Shown here in pieces: positions 6,297-12,230 of a stretch of 12,675 nt of DNA. The DNA lies in assembly GCA_964532005.1 (NCBI GenBank), contig CAZHER010000014.1, positions 1 through 12,675 on the forward strand, given 5' to 3'. The translations under genes were made by a program, and so were the position numbers. Source of the stretch: CAYQEU01 sp964532005. GTDB lineage: Bacteria; Patescibacteriota; Doudnabacteria; UBA920. The notes below the pieces were generated by a model that was not told where the DNA came from, did not search any database, and saw nothing but the letters and a program-made list of their open reading frames with translations. The number at the start of each line of letters is the position of its first letter. The stretch's first letter is position 1.

Positions 6297-7565
6297 TTAA
6301 CTTTGTAGTTTTGGACGTTCAACATGCTGCCATCCACACCCACCATTTTTTATACTGTGCTTAATTTTAAGTATATTGAGCATACCTCGTATTAATGCAA
6401 CATATTCAACAAAGCTTAATACATAAAAGAACACATACATACTAGGCGCCAGTATTGCCAACTTCAATCTACGCCTCCAAGGTATTGTGGGTTCCATAAC
6501 TACATTCATAGTGATGTAACCACCTACGACAACAACAGCCGAAATAAAGGTTACCCAATCTGTATAACGAAATATGATATAAAAGATATAACTGATTATC
6601 AATGGTTCAAAGAAAAATGCCAAGTCAGAATAGATAGCAAAGGGAAGGTTTACCCAAGTTAGAAGGCGGTTATGTTTTTTGTCAGTATTAAAGAACAAGT
6701 TACGGTTCTTATAGAACGCTTGGCTCCGTCCGAATTTCCATCGATATCTTTGCTTGATTAATCCAGATAGGCTCAATACACCCTCGGTATATGCAACCAC
6801 AGAAGCTCCATAGATTACTTTCCAATTTTTGCCTCCATTTTGTAAAATTTTCATTGTGAGATCGATATCTTCTGTAATAGTGTCAGTGTCGTAAAATCCC
6901 ACTTTTTCCAGAGCAGTTCTACGGAAGACCGAACCGATACCTCCAACAATGTATTCGATATTGAAAACTGTCAACGCCCTTTTCATTTGATAACAGATGA
7001 TGTATTCGTACTGTTGAATCAGATTTAGCAGGGTACTGTCCGGGCGGATTTTTACATTTGCCGCCATTGCCATAACCTGATCATCACTAAAATAGTATGC
7101 TGCTTCTCGCAGTGCATTTGGGTCTAAAGTGGAATCGGCATCTAAGCACATTACTAACTCACCAGTTGCGTGGTTGGACATCGCATTGTTTAATGCATGG
7201 GCTTTCCCTGCGTTTTTTTGGCTTAGAATTAGTAGATTTATTTTTGGATTTTGTTCAGCATATTTTTTGAGAAGTTCTACTGTTCGGTCAGTCGAGCCGT
7301 CGTCAACAACTACTATTTGCACCTTATTTTTTGGGTAATTGTTGCAAACAACAGAGATCACCGAATTTATTATAGTGCTTTCTTCGTTGTGTGCCGGTAT
7401 TACAATAGAAATGCTTGGAGTTTTTTTGGGGTGGGATTCGTAATTTTTTCTTTTGTACGCTTCTATTACTGAATAAATATCAGATCCTATCATGAAAAAG
7501 CCGATACGAATAACATTTATCGTACCAAAAATCACTATGAGCCATGTCATGAATTCGGTATACAT
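6297..7565 (-). CDS. Processive family-2 glycosyltransferase (polysaccharide synthase-like)
   Basis: This 422-residue membrane protein resembles the poly-N-acetylglucosamine/hyaluronan/chitin synthase branch of GT2. A membrane span at about 7-28 precedes the GT-A domain. The catalytic motifs are complete: DDGS at 88-91 (nucleotide binding), DADS at 142-145 (metal binding), TED at 231-233 (catalytic base) and QRYRW at 272-276, the Q-x-x-R-W mark of processive synthases. Three C-terminal spans follow (about 305-333, 336-357, 370-393). It should polymerise an activated sugar at the membrane and export the chain; the sugar cannot be read from sequence. The start may be 7565 or the ATG at 7550. 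Neither has a Shine-Dalgarno. The upstream gene's terminator hairpin ends 8 bases before the 7565 ATG, so expression may depend on read-through. Confidence 0.9.
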   Translation of the reverse strand: MYTEFMTWLIVIFGTINVIRIGFFMIGSDIYSVIEAYKRKNYESHPKKTPSISIVIPAHNEESTIINSVISVVCNNYPKNKVQIVVVDDGSTDRTVELLKKYAEQNPKINLLILSQKNAGKAHALNNAMSNHATGELVMCLDADSTLDPNALREAAYYFSDDQVMAMAANVKIRPDSTLLNLIQQYEYIICYQMKRALTVFNIEYIVGGIGSVFRRTALEKVGFYDTDTITEDIDLTMKILQNGGKNWKVIYGASVVAYTEGVLSLSGLIKQRYRWKFGRSQAFYKNRNLFFNTDKKHNRLLTWVNLPFAIYSDLAFFFEPLIISYIFYIIFRYTDWVTFISAVVVVGGYITMNVVMEPTIPWRRRLKLAILAPSMYVFFYVLSFVEYVALIRGMLNILKIKHSIKNGGCGWQHVERPKLQS

Positions 7566-7573
7566 GAAAAGGT

Positions 7574-7608
7574 AAAATAAAAAAGCGTTTTTAGCGCCCT
7601 TTTATTTT
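7574..7608 (-). terminator. Terminator of the 80-residue LPVTG gene
   Basis: As - strand RNA, AAAATAAAAGGGCG pairs with CGCUUUUUUAUUUU around a 7-base loop, a 14-bp stem with two G-U pairs, ending in a U-rich arm. On the + strand the same two positions become A-C mismatches, so the structure favours the - strand. It begins right at the stop codon of the LPVTG gene (7609). Confidence 0.75.
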
Positions 7609-7851
7609 TTAAATAAATTTGCGAATAATTCTGCTTACAAAAAAGCTAATAAGAACCATGGTCGCAACCGCCATAGAAGCTACTACTAGAACTAGAACTA
7701 AAAAGTTGTTTCCTGTTACTGGCAAAATAGCTGCTCCGGCTGCACCTAAGACTGCGGGTGTGGTAGCACCCAAAACCAATGGGGTACTTGCTCCTAGCAC
7801 TTGTCCGCCGGTGCTTCCTACGCTGGATCCTGTTGAAATTGTTCCTGGCAT
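7609..7851 (-). CDS. Small LPVTG sorting-signal surface protein
   Basis: The protein has 80 residues. LPVTG (43-47) is followed by a hydrophobic span (about 49-72) and the basic end RIIRK: the three-part sorting signal of sortase substrates. Residues 1-42 carry no charge and are rich in Gly, Ser, Thr and Ala. They include three tandem octads: VLGASTPL, VLGATTPA and VLGAAGAA (18-41). There is no N-terminal signal peptide. An in-frame stop sits 22 bases upstream (7873-7875) and the predicted transcript start is about 7888, so no longer start is available. An uncharged N-terminus before a span with a basic C-flank predicts N-outside insertion, which would place LPVTG outside. Cleavage after T46 would leave a 46-residue product. 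A consensus promoter and a terminator frame it. The sortase at the window end is the natural partner (inference). The antisense frame lacks these features. Confidence 0.75.
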   Translation of the reverse strand: MPGTISTGSSVGSTGGQVLGASTPLVLGATTPAVLGAAGAAILPVTGNNFLVLVLVVASMAVATMVLISFFVSRIIRKFI

Positions 7852-7894
7852 ATCTAAATAATTAATTATTATTTAATAATCAGTATGATTCCTA

Positions 7895-7923
7895 ATTATA
7901 TTAAATATCCTTAATTCTGTCAA
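7895..7923 (-). promoter_or_regulatory. Perfect consensus sigma-70 promoter of the small LPVTG gene
   Basis: Read on the - strand, TTGACA (7923-7918) and TATAAT (7900-7895) are both perfect and separated by exactly 17 bases. Transcription should start near 7888, about 37 bases before the ATG at 7851. No Shine-Dalgarno is present in the A/T-rich leader. Confidence 0.85.
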
Positions 7924-7925
7924 TA

Positions 7926-7963
7926 GAAAACATCGCTTATTTATAAGAGAAAATGATGTTTTC
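7926..7963. promoter_or_regulatory. Inverted repeat between divergent surface-gene promoters
   Basis: GAAAACATC (7926-7934) and GATGTTTTC (7955-7963) are perfect 9-bp arms. They enclose a smaller inverted repeat, CTTAT-TT-ATAAG (7936-7947). It lies 2 bases upstream of the -35 box of the small LPVTG gene and about 36 bases upstream of the collagen-gene promoter. It is well placed to be an operator. The rest of the 7852-8055 gap is A/T-rich with nothing further recognised. Confidence 0.45.
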
Positions 7964-7999
7964 CAGCCAAAAAAGCCATATTTTTAGTTATTTATTGTA

Positions 8000-8026
8000 T
8001 TGATATGCTAAATTATGTATTATAAT
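8000..8026 (+). promoter_or_regulatory. Promoter of the collagen-like gene
   Basis: A perfect -10 TATAAT (8021-8026) is preceded by TTGATA (8000-8005) at a short 15-base spacing. The predicted transcript start near 8033 leaves about 23 bases before the ATG at 8056. A TTG at 8026 overlaps the -10 box and so cannot be the translation start. Confidence 0.65.
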
Positions 8027-8055
8027 TGCACCATTTATTAATTAATAGTATTGCT

Positions 8056-9573
8056 ATGAAAAATTATAGAAATATTATTACATCAATTTTTGCACTGGTT
8101 GTTATTGTAGCAGTAGGTTTTGGCATCAGCCAAGCTCAAGCAGCAGATCCAGCAGTAGAAATTTGTGTAAAGAAAAATGGACAAGTCTATGTGATTGGTT
8201 CAGATTTCAAAAAGCAAGATTGTAAAGCACAAGACAAACTAATTACAATCAGCTCAAATGGAGCCGGACCTGCCGGACCACAAGGCCCAGCAGGACCAAT
8301 GGGTCCACAAGGCCCACAAGGCCCTGCCGGGCCACAAGGTGTGCAAGGTGAAACCGGAGAACAAGGCCCTGCCGGAGCTGATGGCCAAGATGGAGCTGTT
8401 GGTCCTGCTGGTGAAACCGGTCCACAAGGACCAGAAGGAATTCAAGGCCCACAAGGTCCTGTCGGAGCTGATGGAACTAGTGTCCAGATAATTGGATCTT
8501 TGTCTAGTGATACTGAATTACCAGTATCTTGTTCTCCAGGAGATGCGTATTTGATTGATGGTGATTTATGGGTTTGTGATGGCTCCACTCCTTGGGTTAA
8601 TGTAGGAAATATTAAGGGTCCTAAGGGAGACAAGGGTGATATTGGTGAACAAGGCCCAATGGGAGCAACTGGTCCTGCTGGTGCAAATGGGACAGACGGG
8701 GTTGATGGTCAAGATGGTGCGCCTGGAGCTGTTGGTCCACAAGGCCCCCAAGGTCCACAAGGCCCCCAAGGTCCTGAAGGAATTGCAGGTACTCAAGGTG
8801 TTCAGGGTCCCCAAGGTCTCCCTGGTATAGCAGGTGAAATCGGCGCTCAAGGACCACAGGGTGATAAAGGAGATAAGGGTGACACTGGAGAACAAGGTCC
8901 TAAGGGAGACAAAGGTGATACCGGTGAACAAGGCCCAGTAGGTGCAACTGGTTCTCAAGGATTACAAGGCGAAACAGGTCCTCAAGGCCCAATTGGCCCT
9001 AAGGGAGACCAAGGAGATGTTGGCCCGCAAGGTCCTAAGGGAGACAAAGGTGATACCGGTGAACAAGGCCCAGTAGGTGCAACTGGTCCACAAGGTGCTC
9101 AAGGTCCGCAGGGAGATGTTGGTCCGCAAGGACCACAAGGCCCCCAAGGTCCCCAAGGCAATATCGGCCCCCAAGGTCCTAAGGGAGACAGAGGTGATAC
9201 CGGTGAACAAGGACCAGTAGGTGCAACTGGCCCACAAGGTGCTCAAGGTCCTCAAGGACCAGTAGGTGCAACTGGCCCACAAGGTGCTCAAGGTCCTCAA
9301 GGACCTGCTGGACCAAGCGGATCTAGTATTGTGAGCGGTAATTTGGTTAGCTTTACTACCATTAGCAGTGGAACAGTAACATCTAGCTCTACGGCAACTT
9401 GCCCTGCTGGTAAGGTAGTTCTAGGAGGAGGAGCTCAACTGACTTCAAGTAATGGAAATATTGTATTAAGATCTTCTTACCCATCTAGTACTACTGTTTG
9501 GTCGGCAAATGGTGTAGCTGTTGCCAATAACACAACTGGTACACTCCAAGCATACGCAATTTGTTCTTTATAG
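8056..9573 (+). CDS. Secreted collagen-like (Gly-X-Y) surface protein
   Basis: This 505-residue protein starts at the ATG 8056; an upstream TTG (8026) lies inside the promoter. A signal peptide (1-29, cleavage after SQAQA) precedes a two-cysteine module (30-70: ICVKKNG...DC). Gly-X-Y block 1 (71-142) follows, then a 45-residue globular insert (143-187; SPGDAYLIDGDLWVCDG, two Cys). Block 2 (188-424) has 79 uninterrupted triplets rich in GPQ, GDKGD and GEQ. The C-terminal domain (425-505; TCPAGKVVLGGGA, YAICSL, two Cys) resembles those ending other bacterial collagen-like proteins, where it may aid trimerisation. Bacterial members form triple helices without hydroxyproline and act as surface fibres. 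There is no LPxTG or membrane anchor, so how it stays on the cell is unclear. The repeats bear signs of recent duplication. Confidence 0.9.
   Translation: MKNYRNIITSIFALVVIVAVGFGISQAQAADPAVEICVKKNGQVYVIGSDFKKQDCKAQDKLITISSNGAGPAGPQGPAGPMGPQGPQGPAGPQGVQGETGEQGPAGADGQDGAVGPAGETGPQGPEGIQGPQGPVGADGTSVQIIGSLSSDTELPVSCSPGDAYLIDGDLWVCDGSTPWVNVGNIKGPKGDKGDIGEQGPMGATGPAGANGTDGVDGQDGAPGAVGPQGPQGPQGPQGPEGIAGTQGVQGPQGLPGIAGEIGAQGPQGDKGDKGDTGEQGPKGDKGDTGEQGPVGATGSQGLQGETGPQGPIGPKGDQGDVGPQGPKGDKGDTGEQGPVGATGPQGAQGPQGDVGPQGPQGPQGPQGNIGPQGPKGDRGDTGEQGPVGATGPQGAQGPQGPVGATGPQGAQGPQGPAGPSGSSIVSGNLVSFTTISSGTVTSSSTATCPAGKVVLGGGAQLTSSNGNIVLRSSYPSSTTVWSANGVAVANNTTGTLQAYAICSL
8893..9231 (+). repeat. Three dispersed copies of a 60-bp collagen segment
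   Basis: The 60 bases at 8893-8952 recur exactly at 9028-9087 and with three substitutions at 9172-9231. Offsets are 135 and 144 bases, both multiples of 9, so the Gly-X-Y frame is kept. They encode GPKGDKGDTGEQGPVGAT-type segments; the third copy reads GDRGD. Confidence 0.9.
9211..9300 (+). repeat. Perfect 45-bp tandem duplication in the collagen gene
   Basis: Bases 9211-9255 and 9256-9300 are identical, and the first five bases recur at 9301-9305. Each copy encodes five triplets, GPVGATGPQGAQGPQ. No silent difference separates the copies, so the duplication is recent or homogenised. Confidence 0.95.
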
Positions 9574-9584
9574 AGAAATGTAAT

Positions 9585-9614
9585 ATAAAAACCGCCCAGT
9601 TGGGCGGTTTTTAT
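9585..9614. terminator. Bidirectional terminator between the collagen gene and the membrane-protein gene
   Basis: ATAAAAACCGCCCA (9585-9598) pairs with TGGGCGGTTTTTAT (9601-9614), a near-perfect 14-base-arm palindrome. Flanking A and T runs let it work on both strands. It lies 11 bases after the collagen stop and touches the stop of the convergent gene. Confidence 0.9.
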
Positions 9615-9949
9615 TATTTAGTTAAACTATTTTTCTTTGTAGTAGGTTCATTTACGAATATTATGGCAAGAGCAAATAGTGCAGCACCTACTATATCCAC
9701 AATTCGCCATAAGTTTTGATTAATGTAGAGAGGTGCCAGTGGATTGAACACAACCGCGACTAGAACAAAAAACCATGAGAACCATAAATTATTTTGTTTA
9801 TAGGTCTGCCAGACAGTTGTCAATGCAGCACCAAATGCTATCCAGTTCATCATTTGGTAGTAAACAAAAGGGAAATAGTTGGTCAATGCCCCCAGGAGCA
9901 TAGCTATGGCTAAAAATTTAAGCCAGTGATTGGCAAAGAATATTTTCAT
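9614..9949 (-). CDS. Small four-span membrane protein, DUF6804-like
   Basis: The 111 residues start at the ATG 9949 (MKIFFANHWLK). Four hydrophobic spans lie at about 9-24, 32-48, 54-71 and 80-99, followed by a polar tail. The central YYQMMNWIAFG, WFSWFF and VVFNPLAPLY...LWRIVD pattern resembles small membrane proteins grouped as DUF6804; this is from memory and moderately sure. Function unknown. The frame is open up to an ATG at 9997, but a TATAAT lies inside that longer version (9956-9961), so the short start is preferred. That promoter puts the transcript start at or within a base of the ATG, implying a leaderless mRNA. It is a single gene bounded by a terminator. Confidence 0.75.
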   Translation of the reverse strand: MKIFFANHWLKFLAIAMLLGALTNYFPFVYYQMMNWIAFGAALTTVWQTYKQNNLWFSWFFVLVAVVFNPLAPLYINQNLWRIVDIVGAALFALAIIFVNEPTTKKNSLTK

Positions 9950-9955
9950 AAGGCG

Positions 9956-9984
9956 ATTATAGCACAATGCGTTGTTATAGTAAA
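9956..9984 (-). promoter_or_regulatory. Promoter giving a leaderless transcript of the small membrane protein
   Basis: On the - strand TTTACT (9984-9979) and TATAAT (9961-9956) are 17 bases apart, with TGC directly before the -10 (extended -10). Counting 6-7 bases downstream gives a start at 9950-9949, the first base of the ATG. Confidence 0.7.
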
Positions 9985-10028
9985 AGTTAAACCCCATTAT
10001 TAAGCCAACTTTGTAATAAATTTAGAAC

Positions 10029-10057
10029 TTGCATTATAAGTTTTGGTAGCTTATAAT
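10029..10057 (+). promoter_or_regulatory. Upstream promoter (P1) of the 674-residue surface-protein gene, with inverted repeat
   Basis: TATAAT (10052-10057) is perfect; the -35 is poor (TTGCAT, 10029-10034) at 17-base spacing. A perfect inverted repeat, ATTATAAG (10033-10040) and CTTATAAT (10050-10057), covers the spacer and -10, as an operator would. Confidence 0.45.
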
Positions 10058-10072
10058 AAGCGTAGCTAAAAA

Positions 10073-10101
10073 TTGACAAATTTTGTGATTTATATTGTAG
10101 T
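10073..10101 (+). promoter_or_regulatory. Downstream promoter (P2) of the 674-residue surface-protein gene
   Basis: A perfect -35 TTGACA (10073-10078) is followed after 17 bases by TGTAGT (10096-10101), a weaker -10 with 4 of 6 matches. Transcription would start near 10108, leaving about 30 bases of A-rich leader without a Shine-Dalgarno before the ATG at 10138. Confidence 0.5.
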
Positions 10102-10137
10102 CACAAGAACCCAGTTTAATAATTAATAACTAAAACA

Positions 10138-12162
10138 ATGCGAATCAATAAGTTAATCAAAGCCGACGAGGTTGGCTTTACTTCCTACACTTTGCCACAA
10201 CAGGCAAAAAAGGAAAACCGATCTGCAAGCTGGTTTATGAAAGGGGCAACCATTCTCAGTGTTTTGACTTTGGCTGTTTCTAGTTTCGTACCTGCTTTTG
10301 CAGCACCAAAACCAAAAATTGATATATGTCATGCCACAGGTTCACACGCCAATCCATACAATGGCGCCAATGCAGACCAAACAGCAGATGCTGGAGGTCA
10401 CGATGGCCATGACGGACCAGTTTGGTTTAGCGGTATAACTGTAAGTTGGGGCGATATAATTCCTCCATTTGATTATGACGGCGGATCATATCCAGGTAAA
10501 AATTGGACTTCAGAAGGGCAAGCTATCTTGGCAAATGGTTGCAATATTCCTACAGCACCAACAACCGGAGGTTTAACTGTAACCAAAAACACTGGAAACC
10601 CAGCCAATAATGCTACTTTTACTTTTACAGTATCTGGTGGACCAACATCAGTAGCTAATTTCCAAATTACCACTGTAAATGGAACTGGGAATCATACCAT
10701 AACAGGGTTAGCTGCAGGAACATACACTGTAGGCGAAACATTGATCCCAGCAGACTGGTCTTTTATTAATGCTACAAGCACTTGCGACAATGGTGTTGCA
10801 GTATCAGCTGGGCAAACAGCCACTTGTACAATGGTAAACAATTATTCACCAGTAGTTCCTACTACAGGTCACCTTACTTTAGTGAAAGCTTTAGCAGGAG
10901 ATCCAGCTCCAGACCAAATTACAGACTGGACATTAGAAGCAGATGGTCCTGATAGTATATTAGGAGTAACAGGTGCACCAGCTGTAACTTATGCAGAAGT
11001 TGAAACCGGTTCTTATACTTTGGCAGAGAATGGCCCAACCACAAATTACACAGCTTCCGACTGGGTTTGCGTAGATGACGGAGGTAATCCTGTTACCGTA
11101 ACCAATGGTAATACTGTTACTGTAAACGAAAATGAAGAAATTACTTGCACTATCACCAACACTTATGATGATGGTACAGTTCCTACAGATACCAGCACTT
11201 TGACTTTGGTTAAAGCTATGGCTGGTGATAAAAGCCCTAATACTGAGACTGACTGGACATTGACCGCCACAGGCCCAGATGTTATTACAGGCACTACTGG
11301 TGGAGCTGCAGTTACAAACGCGACTGTAGAATCTGGTACCTACACATTGTCTGAATCTGGACCAACCACTGGCTACACAGCTTCTGATTGGGTATGTATG
11401 CTGCAGACTGACAGCGTACCTGTATCAGTTACAGTAACCAACGGAAACACTGTTACACTGACCAAGGATCAGAATGTAACATGTACCATAACCAATACTT
11501 ATGATGATGGTGGTTCTCCAACTTATTCAATTTCCGGCAAAGTTTATCATGATAATAATAGCCAAAATGGAACTTATGATGGCGAGAGCGAAGGTAACCC
11601 GCAAGGCGAGGCAGGTTTAGAAAGCTGGACAGTATATTTGGACGAAAATGACAATAATTCGTTAGACGGTGAAGAAACAAGTACTTTGTCTGACTCAAAT
11701 GGTAATTATGAATTCACTGGTTTACCAGCCGGGTGCTATACAGTCAGGGAGGTTTTGAAAGACGGTTGGACCCAAACAGAACCGACAGAAGTAGATGACT
11801 TTGAGTATCAAATTTCTCTCGGTGGTGTTATCTGTTCTACTGACTCCCTGATAACACAAATTACTGAATTTTTCGTTAAAACAGCACAGGCACAAGCCTT
11901 GCCAACTTATAATTTTGGTAACATAGAAAGAAGTGATGGTAGTTCTGGCGGTGGAAGTCGTTCGGGTGGATCCAGTAGCGATGACGGTAGTGTTCTAGGC
12001 GACTCAACTGGATTGCCTTACCAGGCCCCTGAAGGACGGGTATTGGGCGCTAGCACCTTGCCTGTGACAGGTCACGAGTTCAGTATTTTGCTCATGATCT
12101 TGGCCACTGCAGGGTTTGTATTCACTCCACTTGTAGTGAGTATGGCCACTAAGAAGGAATAA
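10138..12162 (+). CDS. Secreted multidomain LPVTG surface protein
   Basis: The 674 residues form a cell-wall-type adhesin. A signal peptide with a long 35-residue n-region ends at about A55 (PAFA). Domain 1 (about 58-138) carries DICHATGS, GHDGHDG (87-93) and a late C135, a pattern seen in secreted proteins of unknown role. A prealbumin-like domain (144-238) is followed by two tandem related repeats (244-346 and 353-459), each opening LTLVKA and closing TCTITNTYDDG. Next is an SdrD-B-like domain (462-598) with an EF-hand-like loop DENDNNSLDGEE (502-513), which probably binds calcium. A Ser/Gly linker carries VLGDST and VLGAST, then LPVTG (641-645), a membrane span (648-669) and the end TKKE. 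The sorting signal and the sortase gene immediately downstream make it a likely substrate of that sortase. Ligand unknown; adhesion or host contact is inference. Confidence 0.9.
   Translation: MRINKLIKADEVGFTSYTLPQQAKKENRSASWFMKGATILSVLTLAVSSFVPAFAAPKPKIDICHATGSHANPYNGANADQTADAGGHDGHDGPVWFSGITVSWGDIIPPFDYDGGSYPGKNWTSEGQAILANGCNIPTAPTTGGLTVTKNTGNPANNATFTFTVSGGPTSVANFQITTVNGTGNHTITGLAAGTYTVGETLIPADWSFINATSTCDNGVAVSAGQTATCTMVNNYSPVVPTTGHLTLVKALAGDPAPDQITDWTLEADGPDSILGVTGAPAVTYAEVETGSYTLAENGPTTNYTASDWVCVDDGGNPVTVTNGNTVTVNENEEITCTITNTYDDGTVPTDTSTLTLVKAMAGDKSPNTETDWTLTATGPDVITGTTGGAAVTNATVESGTYTLSESGPTTGYTASDWVCMLQTDSVPVSVTVTNGNTVTLTKDQNVTCTITNTYDDGGSPTYSISGKVYHDNNSQNGTYDGESEGNPQGEAGLESWTVYLDENDNNSLDGEETSTLSDSNGNYEFTGLPAGCYTVREVLKDGWTQTEPTEVDDFEYQISLGGVICSTDSLITQITEFFVKTAQAQALPTYNFGNIERSDGSSGGGSRSGGSSSDDGSVLGDSTGLPYQAPEGRVLGASTLPVTGHEFSILLMILATAGFVFTPLVVSMATKKE
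10864..11514 (+). repeat. Tandem prealbumin-like domain duplication
   Basis: Two consecutive protein repeats of about 109 residues share LTLVKA, TDWTL, GSYTL/GTYTL, GPTT-YTASDWVC, VTVTNGNTVT and TCTITNTYDDG. The nucleotide offset is 327 bases. Copies have diverged in codons, so the duplication is older than those in the collagen gene. Confidence 0.85.
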
Positions 12163-12194
12163 GCTTTGCCTCTAAAGAGACGAAATGATAATAT

Positions 12195-12220
12195 AAAACT
12201 ACCCTTTGCAGGGTAGTTTT
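12195..12220 (+). terminator. Terminator hairpin between the surface-protein and sortase genes
   Basis: AAAACTACCC (12195-12204) pairs perfectly with GGGTAGTTTT (12211-12220) around TTTGCA, followed by ATTAT. It lies 32 bases after the surface-protein stop and ends 10 bases before the sortase ATG, so it may act as a leaky terminator or attenuator. Confidence 0.8.
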
Positions 12221-12230
12221 ATTATCCCCA

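Noticed and set aside
7619..7861. An 80-residue + strand frame exactly antisense to the small LPVTG gene
   Set aside because: It has no promoter or membrane span. The opposite strand has a perfect promoter, a complete sorting signal and a matching terminator.
8026..8055. TTG start ten codons upstream for the collagen-like protein
   Set aside because: The TTG overlaps the -10 box, and the ATG at 8056 begins a textbook signal peptide.
9187..9200. An RGD tripeptide in GDRGDTG of the collagen-like protein
   Set aside because: It arises from one Lys-to-Arg change in a GDKGD repeat and is expected by chance in Gly-X-Y sequence; no basis for integrin binding.
8249..9300. Several open frames on both strands inside the collagen gene
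   Set aside because: The Gly-X-Y repeats keep other frames open by codon periodicity; the translations are low-complexity shadows.
8611..9305. Regular repeats considered as a CRISPR array
   Set aside because: The repeats are contiguous, in frame and encode Gly-X-Y; there are no unique spacers of constant length.
9950..9997. A 16-residue N-terminal extension of the small membrane protein
   Set aside because: It contains the TATAAT of a well-formed promoter and has no Shine-Dalgarno; the ATG at 9949 is preferred.
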